A stretch of 64,000 bases of DNA from NCBI GenBank assembly GCA_003255065.1, contig QAOA01005809.1, positions 237,914-301,913 on the forward strand, in the 5' to 3' direction. Origin of the DNA: Cercis canadensis (lineage: Eukaryota; Streptophyta; Magnoliopsida; Fabales; Fabaceae). The position numbers and the translations under genes are program-made. Under the pieces are notes generated by a model. That model was not told the origin of the DNA, ran no database searches, and saw only the letters and a program-made list of their open reading frames with translations. Positions 12,271 through 25,200 of this stretch are shown one piece after another. Each line of letters starts with the position of its first letter. Positions within the stretch are counted from its first letter, which is position 1.

Positions 12271-12650
12271 TTACTTGAGAGTTTGTGAGTGATTGACTTT
12301 GTAATTTTTGAGGTGGGATTTTAGAGCTAGCCAGTGGATGAAACGAATAACTTTGTGAAAGCCGCTGATAGCAACTGTCGTATCATCTGAGCAGTCCAAC
12401 ACCATTATGAGCTGTGCGCCAGAAGGTAAAGCTTGTGTAGCAGTGCAAGTCCGCTGTGCATGAATAGAACTAATAGCATGTAACATGTTATGAGCTAGGA
12501 GGTTGGAGACAAATTGTCAACACCAATACAAAAACTCAGTAATACAAAAAGACCATCAACCTGTGGTACGTGTAGAATTGCCATTGCCTGTCCTTTTAAG
12601 ACCCATTGGAGGATATATTTAAAGATCATATCTCAATGTAAACAAAAAGG
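12271..12650. repeat. Diverged repeat R2
   Basis: Counterpart of R1 (3421-3665); the alignable part is about 12390-12645. A 71-codon open frame on the minus strand (12486-12271) covers the left part, but R1 does not keep that frame open, which argues against coding function. Origin unknown; its position implies it was part of the tandem CRK unit before copia 1 inserted. Confidence 0.6.
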
Positions 12651-13655
12651 GTAAGTGGTTTAATATATAGAGTTACAGAAGTTGACGACAGAAGGAATAG
12701 CAGAAAAATTAGCAAAAAAACAAAGTAACAAAAGTCTTTTTTTATGGCTGAAAGGGTCTAAACGAGTTTCATTCACTTGCTGCTATGTATACAAAATACT
12801 AACAGTACATAGTTGGTTTAAGCTATAGTAAGAGCAGGTTTTGGTCCATACCAAACCTGACAAAATTTTTCCCACAAACAAGCATTACCATACATCTACA
12901 ACTAACAAGATAGCATAGCAAATTTTATACATAAACAAAACAAGATATTTTCTTAGCTTAGAGTACTTAGAAAAATCTCATAGTCTAACAAAATAAAATG
13001 CATTGTCAAATAAAGGAAACCAATTTTTTTTAATATAAACAGAATTAACATATGAAATATTAAAAACAAAAAAAATTAAATTACTTGAACAATAATTGTC
13101 CTCGTCTGATAAATACTTGATAACATTCAAACTCATAAGCATAAGCATATGAAATCTCTTTTGCGAGATGAAGATACTAAGAACAAATTAAAAAAGTTGA
13201 CTGAGTCCTGGTGGTATCAAATTTTCACTTCTAACTGAGAAACCGTATAAGCTTTACAAAGATGCTACAGTTGCAAGTCCATTTGTGATTATAGTTAATG
13301 TTGCCTCTTTCCTCAGATACAATACTTGCTTGTCACTACTGTTTGCTTTTAGGTGATGCTACCCGTAATACATAATTTCTTTCACAAAGCATAATTCAAC
13401 ATCAAGAAGACAGAAGGGATAACTAGAGCATGCCAGGGAAGAAGCCTATCAGAAAGACAGGTTTTTTGAGTACAAAAATAGGTTTTAAAACAATACCACT
13501 AATTCATGCTTTCATCATCACTGAAGATATCACATCAACTTTTAAAAACATTAAGTTCTTTTCCAACTCCACTAAGACAAGTGATGTAATATCAACATCC
13601 ACCAAATTCAAGTCAAGTACTTAAACAACAAAGCAGGCAAGACATTCACATATAC
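12651..13655. other. Sequence beyond the last SEC24 exon, no further exons
   Basis: On the minus strand this follows the splice donor of SEC24 exon 14. I looked for the conserved continuation (the YYYPFSA-type strand of the trunk) and found none. AT-rich, no other gene recognised. Confidence 0.5.
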
Positions 13656-16600
13656 CTGTCCACCAGTAGTTCTTGGAATGACGGATATAGAAGCAATGTC
13701 TACATAAGTCTGGGTGGTGAGAAATACATCGACACAGACCTGCAAAATGACCAAATAATTATTCTTAGCCCATCTATATCACACTGGTCGTTAGACTTGC
13801 TCATTCGCAATAAAATTCAACTAGCAACCTCAACCAAATATTAAAATATTTCAATACTAGGATTTACCTGATATTCAGCAAATTCAATTGCCAGTGTCTT
13901 GAATGTTTTATCTGCTGGTTGAAGTAATTTATGGGCTTCCTGAAATGCAACAAGAGTAAAATTTCATTGGAGAAAGAAATAAATATTTTGAATTCTACAT
14001 TAGTTCCTTAGTTTAAAAATCAACATTATCATATTACTTCAACAGAATTGAATTAACATTCCACCACTGGATTCAATGGGATTTGCAAATATAAGGAAAT
14101 AAATTACATGCCACTATTTAAAAAATTAAGCTGAAAACTATAGCAAGGGCAACGCCAAACTATATTTTTAGAAACATATACATCAAGTATAAGACAATCA
14201 AATGGATAAGGATACCTTTTCCCCAGCAGAGATATTTGTTCTACCTTCAGCCTCTCTAGCAGAAAGGGCCCCAATGCCAATTGATGGCAAGACTGAAAAC
14301 AACAGAACAGGATAATGAGGAACATAGTCATTAATGAATTGAACAATGAAACTAACAGATACTATTGCAAAGAAAACAAGGAAGAGAGAGAGAAGGTCAA
14401 CAGAAAGGAAGGGGAAATGAAGACAGCAACAAAAAGAAAAAGGAAATCTGGAAAAGATATCCACGTATCTCAAAAGGCACAAAGAGAAAAAGAAGGACAA
14501 TGTAGAGCCTGCTGAGCAGAGAAATGAAGATCCAACTATTCCTAACATAAATTATGTCAATGAAACTGTAAGTGTATGGTTTTCAATAATGATACAAAAC
14601 TTAATTGTTGGCTTAACTAATAGGCTCTGTCTTCAAATACATTGATCGCAAAAAGAAAAAAAAAATCAATACGTATTCAATTTAAGTTAATATTCAAGCA
14701 TCTCAACAACATGCAGTCACCAACATTAGGTCAATGCTGTCAAAACTTACAGCAATTTTCATTCTGTTTTTCCATTTCCACATTCCCCCATTTTCTTGGT
14801 CCAAGGATTGAACCATACAAGGGGAAACTGATGCTTCTTTTAGGACTGCTTTACTCACCCTTACCAAATTTGAACGTAGAACATGAGAACCAAGCAACAT
14901 GAAAGTAACACCTATGTCATCAAGACTTAAAACCTTTTGCTGATGGGGAGAGAATCATTTTGCTTAATTATATTTTGTTCTGTAGCTCCAGCTCATAAGT
15001 CTTGGTATCATCTCCATTCAGATTTTCATTTTTTTTCCCATAAAAGAGGAAATTCATTACGACTTTCATGGCTTGCCTTCTTCAATCCTTCATTCCTTTG
15101 GCCATCTGGAATACTAAGTCATGGTGAAGTTTTGTTCACTACTCTAGTTGGAAATATTACAGTAGAAACAGGGCTTTGAAGACAACAAAAGCATTGGAGG
15201 AACTCAAAATGATTTACTATGGACTCTTTTGCATCATTACATCATACCTTGCCAACACAGGTTTGTTTAATGAAATTTTATGTTTTAGCTTTAAAAGCTG
15301 ATTTGTAATTGTTATTCTCTGATTTTATCATTTCTTCTAGACTTGGGTCATAGCAATTTGCATTTTATGAGTGTATACTCGTAAGTTTTTGGATATTTTG
15401 TGTAATACTGACTTCTAACTGAAGTCATATAATTCCAAGTGGAAAAGAGTTTCTTTAGTAACAAGAATTGCAACACGTATTTATGGTAAATATTGACTTC
15501 TAACTGAAGTCATATAATTCCAAGTGGAAAAGAGTTTCTTTAGTAACAAGAATTGCAACACGTATTTATGGTCTACACAAAGTCACTGGAAATGAATCTC
15601 CCAGGGTTATGGTTCTTTTTGGCCTTTTGACTTCCTTGAAGCTGGGGAATGGATCCAAGATTAGATTTTGGGAGGATACTTAAGTGGGGGATATTCCTTT
15701 CTCAGAAGCTTTTACTCACATTTACCATCTTTCTTCTCTTCATCATGCACCAACTAAAGATATCTATAGCACTCAAGGCTCCAACTCTTCCTGGATCTTT
15801 CATTTTTTCAGAAATCTAAATGATAGAGAAGCTTCTAAATTAGAATCTCTTTTGCTTCTAGCTTGGATACAAGGATCTGGACGCCTGCCTCTACCAATGT
15901 ATATTCTTGAAAATCTTACTTTACCTTCGTCACACATACCCCCAATCGAGATAAATTCCTTCTTGATAAACCTATTTGGAAGTTAAAGTCCCCCCTCAAA
16001 AGTTAAGGCTTTTGTCTGGACAGCAGTACTCAACAAAATCAATACCAGTACCAGCTGTAGATTTGTAAGGCAAATAAAGCTTTATCTCCAAATATATGTG
16101 TCATGCGTAAATCTAATTCAGAAACAGCTACGCATCTTTTTCTACATTGTGCAGCAGCTACTTCCGTTTGGAATAGGTTCTTCAGTGCATTTGGTGAAAA
16201 TTGGGTGTGCCCTAAAGTTTGGACTCTTTTGATTAGCTTTAGAGGTTTTGGCAATAAGAAGAAAGGAAAAGCTTTGTGGCTGTACAATATGTTTGCTATT
16301 CTTTGGCGTATTTGGCTAAAGCAAAATGCTCATATTTTCAAGGAGGAATATCTGTGACTAGATTTACTGTGGGAGAGGTTTGTGTTCTTGGTCTCCCTCT
16401 GCTGTCATGCCCAATCCCTTTCTATTATGCAGAGAGGCTGGAAATCCATCTTATTTTAACGTTTCTCTTTCCTTTTTGCTGTATTGTCTTTCTTAAGGAG
16501 GATTTCTTGCCGTATATTTCTTTGTACCCTTTCTCTCTTTCTAATTAAATTTCTCTTTTTTATTAGAAAAAGAAAAAAATAAAGAATTGCAACACGTAGA

Positions 16601-19199
16601 TTTTCAAACAGGAAAATTAACAACAATGAATAAATTTCAACTTTTGATCCTCCATCCCCGTTTTGGATAACCAATTAAAATTGTTGATAGCAACTGTTAA
16701 TAACAATTTCTTATTTGGCTGAAAATTATGCAATAACAATCACTGGAACATCATTACAAGCTTACCTGACTGAAAAACCAACAGTTTTCCTCCAGTGCCC
16801 TTCATTGCCAGAAAAGCTGCCTAAAAAACCAACAACAGTGGTATAACTGTAAGCATCAATTTCTTACTTTTGCATGCTTATAATTAAATGCCTCAGTAAG
16901 AAGAACATATGTCACATTGGAAACCGCATTGATATAACAATAAAATAAAAACAACTGCCAATAATAATTCAACATAACAACACACCCCTTTTTCTTCTGT
17001 TACAATAACCATTACAATAAGGCAATCCCCATATAAAAGACCAAAAACAAAACCAGACAAAATGAAATAGCCACATAAAATAATAAAGCCCTCAAATCCA
17101 CTGCATATTGCATTAAGAGGCCCCCAGAAACTTGAAAAGTTAAGCATCATTTGGGATTTGGATCATTACCACCCATAACATTGCCCACATTAGTCTGAGT
17201 TTACCCATTCAATGGACAAGAAAAAGCATAGTCAGTATGCTACACGTTTATTGGTTAATAATTTAATCAGCTCTATTTGATAAAACACTGTCTAAAAGAA
17301 TTTTATTTCATATAAATATTATAATATAATCTTCCAACTCCTGTAGACATATTGCACCAATGTAATTTCTTTCCCTATTTTTTGAATTCTACTACTTACC
17401 TTCAACAAAAGAATAAACAAGAAACAACACTTTTCATGCCTTATATACTTATTGCCACCTAAAGGTGGATGCTCTGCATCCAGCACGTGTGGATGGACAA
17501 CTCCAACACAACATTGAAACAATGGGGGAGGAAAAAACCAAGAGAATGGAATTTTGCACCAAGCATAATTACATGCATCGCTTCAAATAAAACTACTAAA
17601 ACAGTGAGGGAGGAAACTGAAGTTTGCAGCCACAGTTACTCTATCACTATTTCCCCCTTTACCTTTTGAGATATATATTTTAAAAAAATAATAATCTTCA
17701 TTAAGACGCCATGAAGGGGTTGAACCCAAGTGAAAAGTAGGAACACTTTAATTACTGTTATGAGCAAGGTATCAAATGCTCACAAAAATATATTGAAACA
17801 TATAAGAATACTGCATAGCCAAATACATATATCTGGATGTGCAAAAAGAAAAGCAATTACTTCAAAACAAAATGGCATACCTTGATTGCTGCACCAAAGG
17901 CTGACTCAGAGGTTCTATTATTTTGGAACATGGTAGGAATGCTTTCCAGAAGTAATTCTAAGTGTTGACGGCACTAACAGAGAAGAAGCAAACCAATTCA
18001 GTAAAAAGCACATGGCTAAAATAAAAACTAAATAGGAAAAAAAAAAAAAAACCATAAAAATATCCTGTAAAGATATTTCAAATGCACTACTAAAATATTA
18101 TTACAAGGAAAAGACTTGAAACTAACCTCAGACAGTGGAACAATAACATCAGTTTCCAAAGGAGTATAAACATCTTGCACATCAGGAACAATAAGCATCA
18201 ATGGCTGCAGATATGTTATATTTCAAAATCAGTCTGAAACTCATTCAATCAGAATAAAAAGATAGTTCTCTAAAGTAGTTGTTGAAGAACATTTTGGATG
18301 AAATAACAAAGATAAAATGTAAACAAATAATTAAAAAAATAAAAAAAATAATGTCTCCTCTGCTCCAACTCAAACAAATTGGCACAAATATTAAATTGTT
18401 CAGTTTTCTCTAACACCAATTAATTGTAGTAGATAAATAATCATTGTCTTACACCCTTCCAAAAGCAGTGAAATTCAAACTAACACATAATGCGATGGAC
18501 TGAACTCTTTATTTTCTAATATCTCATGAGACCTAACTTCATGAGTAACAATTGCATACAAGTGATTTAACCAAACCATACATTGGTCCTTCATAATTTT
18601 ATTTTATTATATCCCATGAGTCAAGAGGCCTGACTTCATAAGTAACAATTGTATACAATTAAGTGAATAAACAAAACCACTCCATCCAGCTCATCTGAAT
18701 TTGGCACCCTATACTTCTTTGAAATAAACAATTTGCATGACCAAATAATGGTAAATATGGATTGGCCTTGCAAAGAAGTAGAGGCATACACTGCTGTAAA
18801 ATGTTCAAAATACAGACCTCATTAAAGATTATAAGAAGGAATTTCATAATGAATATGATACCCCATTTGATATGACAAACATGCCACAATCCTATTACCA
18901 AACTCCTGACATCAGCATACATTTTTCAATAAAATTGAAAATATGTCAAAGAGAACATAATAGAAATGCAGAGATAAAAATGCATATGTTTGTAGAAGGC
19001 AGAAGAATACACCGAAATTGTGCATATCATTTCAACAGACACTGACGAGATAGAATTACCATTTTACTAGTCACTCACTGAATCAATGCCTTCATCATGA
19101 TATAGTTAATACATACGTTCTTGAAAAAATATGATTACACTGAAGAAAAACAATAAATTCTCAAATAACTTTCAGAAAGGAATATACATACATACATAC

Positions 19200-19245
<46 letters not shown>

Positions 19246-22200
19246 ATCTTTTACCTGCTGCAATGCACGTTTCAAGTTGTAAAAATGGATTGTGGAGTCA
19301 AATGTTGCAACTCCCACCATTGTGCGAGGACCTTCCTGCAGTAACAAGACCATCAAAACTAGTTACAGAATGTCCATCTCTCTCTCATTTATGTATTTAT
19401 GTGTGTATGTAGAAGAAAGTACAAGATATTCATAAACAGCCTTGCAAAACAAAAACCAGAAATCAATTAATTTAGTCGGCTTCCTCATCACCAAGATGAA
19501 CAAAAAGGTGATAAATGGTCCCCAAGGAAAAAAATAGAAGCTACTAAAGACACTAATAGGATACTCTATAACTAAAATCAAACCAAAGCCAGAGTTTGTT
19601 TTTAGAAGAAAAATTTTAGCCAAGACAAGAACAACTTTTTGATAGCCAGAGAATTTTTGAATCACTTCTCCATCTTTACCCAAATTACAAGGACTCCTAA
19701 AAATTAGTTTTTTTTTTTTGGGCTTGCTGGAAACCCCCAGTAAATGGTTTTCAAAACAGACCTGCAAACTTGCAGGGTTAGCTATGTATTGCCAGAAGTT
19801 TATGGGATTGTGGGCTCTAGTGATGAGTTGGTTAGAGAGGAAGTGGATCAGTTAGTGGGTCCAGAGGTTCGGCCTAAGGTATGGAGGGTATATTCAAGAA
19901 AGAAGAGAGGCAAGGGGGCAGATATGTAATTGTCTGCATGAGTTTGTTAGGGGGGGAGCGTGATATTAGGAAAGGAGGGTAGCAGAGAGGAGGCATGCTG
20001 GCTTTTGTGAATTTCTTCTTGAGATCAGAGTTCCCCTTGATAGAGGAGTCTCTGTAGGAGCCATAGGCTCTGGGGTGATTATTTTCACTGCTTTCTGTTG
20101 CTAAGTCTGAATAATACTTGCTATCTATCTTTAATTCCTATCAGAAGTCTATTAATTATAATTATGAAAGATCTATCAAAGAAAAAGAATATATATAAAC
20201 AATAGCGATTATAATAATGGAATAAATTTAAATTAAAGATACATAATTACAAAAGTGACAATAATGAATAATGGTATTAATAGACTATAAGGTCAAACAT
20301 AACAGGAAACAGACTTTACATATCACCCCATTCAAATGCAACAATTCAGTACTTTTTTTTGCTTTCTTTTGGTTTATTTTTTTAGTAGGGAGTGGGGGAA
20401 GTGGAGGGGCTGATGAAGAATCTCAAAGGTGTTGTCTCATACTAGCTTCAAGAGTAAAAAAATATACATATATTTAAGTACCTATTGACTTGGAGTATTA
20501 TGAAGCAATATGAGCTTTAATCCAATCAAAGAAAAAACATTAAACACCATATCTGCAGATAGAACTCACAGGAAGATCAGTGATGACTTGACTGATTGCA
20601 CTGCAGGCTGCAGCTGTTGCACCAGTTTGTACAGCATTCATGGACACATCAATGAGAAAGAAATAAACAGCTGGCATTGGCTCACGAACCTAAAAACAAT
20701 GAAATGAATCATACACCATTCATCATGGACTCCAAAAGAAGAGGGAATTAAGAATCACACAAAAAAAATGACTAACATCAACAGATTGCTTTATAATTCA
20801 GCTGACCAGTAATATTGAATAATGCAACCACATAATGGACCATACTCTATTAATGCAGGACACGAGAACAATGGACACCTAAGCTAAACAAGCAATCATG
20901 TAATCTTGACTCTGGAAGCAATAATATCAAGAAAGCTTAAGCTTAAAGATCAAACCATCTCCAATATGTTGGTTTGGTTTTAATATTGACACTCAGTAAC
21001 ACTCCATGCATGTTACCAGATCAAAATTATTTTCAATTTATTAGGTTTCATAAGTTGCTACTTTCATTAACTAAATGTTTTCAGTCACTGGCATATGCTC
21101 ATGACATAAACTTTACAATATTGGATTAATTTCATATTCCCTTTCACTTAAACTCTATGCTATTTAGATGTTATTGTGTCTTATTTTCATCTCCAAGTAT
21201 TTCTTATTGAGTTAGCATTATTAAGAAGCCTGAATCCTTCTAGGACCATAATTTTAATTTCCAAACCTTGAGGAACAAATAATTCCTAAGTCTATTTGTA
21301 TGTTATGGGGTCTCATTCTCATTTTCAGACAGTGACAATTGCTTTAATATTACACTACATTTAAATTTGACACAACATTTGCATCACAGATGTCGCAAAT
21401 CCCAATTAAGTTTAGCTTTTTTTCCCCCCCTTCAACTTGGATTTATGAATTTCTGAAAAGGAGTTTCAATCCATAACCAATTACAAGCATTGATAAATTC
21501 TCCAAACTTCAAGTTCTTTGGCCAATAGCCAAGAAGTTGACATATCATAACAGGGTTTAGATTATTCGGTGTAAGGTTCATCACAGAAGATCAGAGTTTT
21601 AGCCTTGAAGACCAGATACTATTCAAATTTTCAACCAAAAATATGCATGCTCAAATGCTCAAAGTGATGTACGAAAATGTATCAAATTCATTACATTGGC
21701 ATCATGATCTCCAATCATTCAACATCCTTCTACTGATACATAACTAAAAAAAGAAATTTAAATTCAAAAAACGTGTTTTCATAATATATGCTACAAATAA
21801 ACTAACCATGAATTCCTTTGTGGCAACAAATTCAACTGTTCCTCTGCACAATTCGGGTCTTTCATCAGCATCTCTGCGCCGACCATCTGGTCCCAGATTG
21901 CAGTGATAGTCCCGTGGAGTCTCATCAGTAAACCCTGTCAAACAGATGTACAAGTCACTACTATATAGTTGATCAGTCATGAAAGTAAAATATTGCAAAA
22001 TCCGATCATACACAAAGATATATAAGTAAAATACGGAGGGGCTTCTGAGTTCCAAGTACTGTAGCAAATAATCCATATTGCATGAATTCCAATAAAGCGA
22101 GACAATTTGCATATGGCATAAGACAACCTTGATTCACCATGCTATACCACAGAATCTGTAAAATTTTGAGATCACGCTTAATGGCAACCAGCAAATTATA

Positions 22201-25200
22201 GATGTATCAAACATGAGAACTTGGGAGTCTAGCAATTGGATGATCTATACCAGCCTATGTCAACACAGTAATCCAATGCTTTGAATGGAAAAATGTATTT
22301 CACCATTATCTTCTTCCCTTATCTGACCCTTTAACCGTCAATTAATTAACCTCTCACCTTTCCTAGTCAAGATATATTGCAGTCTTTAGATCTCAATTAC
22401 TTTTGGCCTCTTAAGTTTCTTTGTGAGTTCTCCTCCAATTGAAGATTTACTGCTTTAGGTTTCAGTCTATGAAGAAGCTTGTCAAAAACTTGCAGAAAAT
22501 AAAAACCCAATAATCCCCATGAGGAAACCCCATCCAGCACTACCTGACAACGGGATTTCATGAAGTAAGTTCTCATTTTCACCAAAAATTCCATATACAG
22601 ATATATAAGGAAAAACTGATCACTCAAATTAGAACTGGAGAAGCGATAACAAAGTCAGTCTCTTGAGATGTATTAATTTAAGGAGCCAATTTGCAAATTT
22701 TGATTTTTATCTCAGATCAAAACTTTCAGAAGTAGCCTAAACGTTTGTTAAAATGCAAGCCCTTAGATTTTACTTTCACACATGCCACCATCTGATATAC
22801 ATTGCAGACAACTGGAGCAAATTAGACTCGAGGTGAGCCCAAGAACTTTTTTTTTTTTTTTTTAAAAAGGAAAATTTTATTAAAAAATAAGAGAAGTACA
22901 AAGGAGCATAAGACACCCTCCTAAGGCAAAAAAAAAAANAAAAAAAAAAAAAAAAAAAACCTCTCCAATTCCCCTGTGAATCCATAACAGAAATACCCTT
23001 AAGAGATGCGTGGGAAAAGTTCTTTGGTGAAACACGAGCTTTCTGCTCCAGCCATAACGACCACAGCTACTCCTGGCCCTAAACTTGTGTAGGATATTCT
23101 AATGTTTACCCTCTAAGGGTAGTTTTGTAATTCTGCTATATTATGTAATATATATATATATTAGAGTGTGCCTGTGTGTAAATATAGAAAATAAGAAGAA
23201 ACGTTTCAGTTCCCTCTTCCTCTCCATTCTCACTTCCTCTCTGTTCTATAAAATTCAACTTGGTATCAGATCCTAAACCGGCCAGGAAGAGGAAATCACC
23301 AGCTATCAGAACCCATCTCCTACTTTTACTGTTCCAGGCTTCTACATGGCTGAACCAAATATCGTCACCCATTGCCCAAAGTCATTCGTGTAGCTGCATG
23401 TTCTATTGAACTCCTTCAAAGCTATCTATAGATGCTTTCTGGATTGGTTTCAAAGCTCTCGTTCTAAGCTTTCTAGGTTGGTCATTTTTTCAGCTGTGTT
23501 TCTGTAATATTTCATCTAGTTTGGAGATGTCTGAGATTAATAGTGGTAGTGGTGGCGGGATAAGTCAAGCTCCTGGAAACACCACCAATGGTGGTGTGAG
23601 TCATTTTGGCACTTCCATTGAAAACCCTACTCTTCAGATTAGTCCTAAGAAGCTAGATGGAACAAATTATCTGGCTTGGTCTAGAGCATGTACTCTTTCT
23701 TTGACAGCCAGACGTCTGTATGGTTATGTCTGTGGAAGAAAGAAAAAACCAGCTGAAACTGATCCCTCTATTGATCAATGGGAGGCAGAAAATTCTCTAG
23801 TCATGTCCTAGTTGACTAATTCAATGGAATATGACATAGGCAAGACCTACATGTTTATGGATACAGCTGAAAAAATATGGAGAACAGTGGCTGAAACTTA
23901 TTCTAAAGTTGGTCACCATGCAATTATCTATGAACTACAGAAGAAAGTTCATGAGATGAAACAAGGTGACAAGACTGTTTCACAGTACTTNTGGCTTGGT
24001 CTAGAGCATGTACTCTTTCTTTGACAGCCAGTCGTCTGTATGGTTATGTCTGTGGAAGAAAGAAAAAACCAGCTGAAACTGATCCCTCTATTGATCAATG
24101 GGAGGCAGAAAATTCTCTAGTCATGTCCTAGTTGACTAATTCAATGGAATATGACATAGGCAAGACCTACATGTTTATGGATACAGCTGAAAAAATATGG
24201 AGAACAGTGGCTGAAACTTATTCTAAAGTTGGTCACCATGCAATTATCTATGAACTACAGAAGAAAGTTCATGAGATGAAACAAGGTGACAAGACTGTTT
24301 CACAGTACTTCAATCAACTGAACAGTTTGTGGGAAGAACTTGACTACTATCAAAATCTTCAAATTTCTAATCCTGATGTTGACAGTGAAATTGGAAATTT
24401 GAAAGAAGTAGAGCAGGTCTATGATTTCCTTGCAGGGCAGAATGTTGAATTTGACCAGCTTAGAGCTCATGCCCTTGGAAGAGAACCATTCCCAACACTA
24501 AGACAGGTCTACTCATACATTCAGCAAGAAGAAAGTAGGAGACTTTCAATGCTCTTACCTGCATCTTCAGATAGATCAGCGCTAAATACAAACTACTCTA
24601 AGAAACCTAGTGATTCAGCTCGCTCCGGTGAACGAGTAGACAAGGATAACCTGAAGTGTGATTATTGTGGGAAGATGAGGTACACTGTGGAAAATTGCTG
24701 GAAGCTCAAGGGTAGGTCTACAAGAGGAGGAGGTGTCAAGAGAACAGGTCTACCTAGATTTCAGGCACATTTAACTGAAGGAGCAGAACCTAACCCTACT
24801 CGTTTTTCTCAGATCAGTGATAGCCTCTCTAAGGAGGAATTAGAGACTCTTAGACGCTTGATGACAGAGCTAGATACCTCATCCTCATCAAAGGCTGACG
24901 CATCTACCTCCTCTTCTAATTTTGCACATACAGGTACATGTACCTTAGCTCTAAATGCTACGGCTGCTCCTAAAGATAGACTCTGGATAATTGACTCTGG
25001 TGCCTCTGACCATATGACTGGAACTTCAAATTGTTTCTTCTCATACTCACCATGTTCAGGACATGAATCAGTACAAGTTGCAGATGACAATTTTTCCCCA
25101 GTTCTTGGGAAAGGATCCTTAAAATGCACTTCTTCATTAAATCTGTCCTCTGTTCTTCATGTTCCAAAATTTTCGAATAACCTTCTTTCCATTAGCTCTA

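Noticed and set aside
12271-12486. 71-codon frame as a C-terminal SEC24 exon
   Set aside because: Does not match any SEC24 domain I know, and its counterpart region R1 lies near CRK copy 1, so it belongs to the CRK-linked repeat.
13430-13624. 64-codon plus-strand frame as an alternative SEC24 end or small gene
   Set aside because: Opposite strand to SEC24, Lys/Thr/Ser-rich with no family features.
14198-14548. Phe/Ser-rich minus-strand frame as a membrane protein
   Set aside because: It overlaps SEC24 exon 12 in frame only for 26 codons; the rest is intron polypyrimidine sequence.
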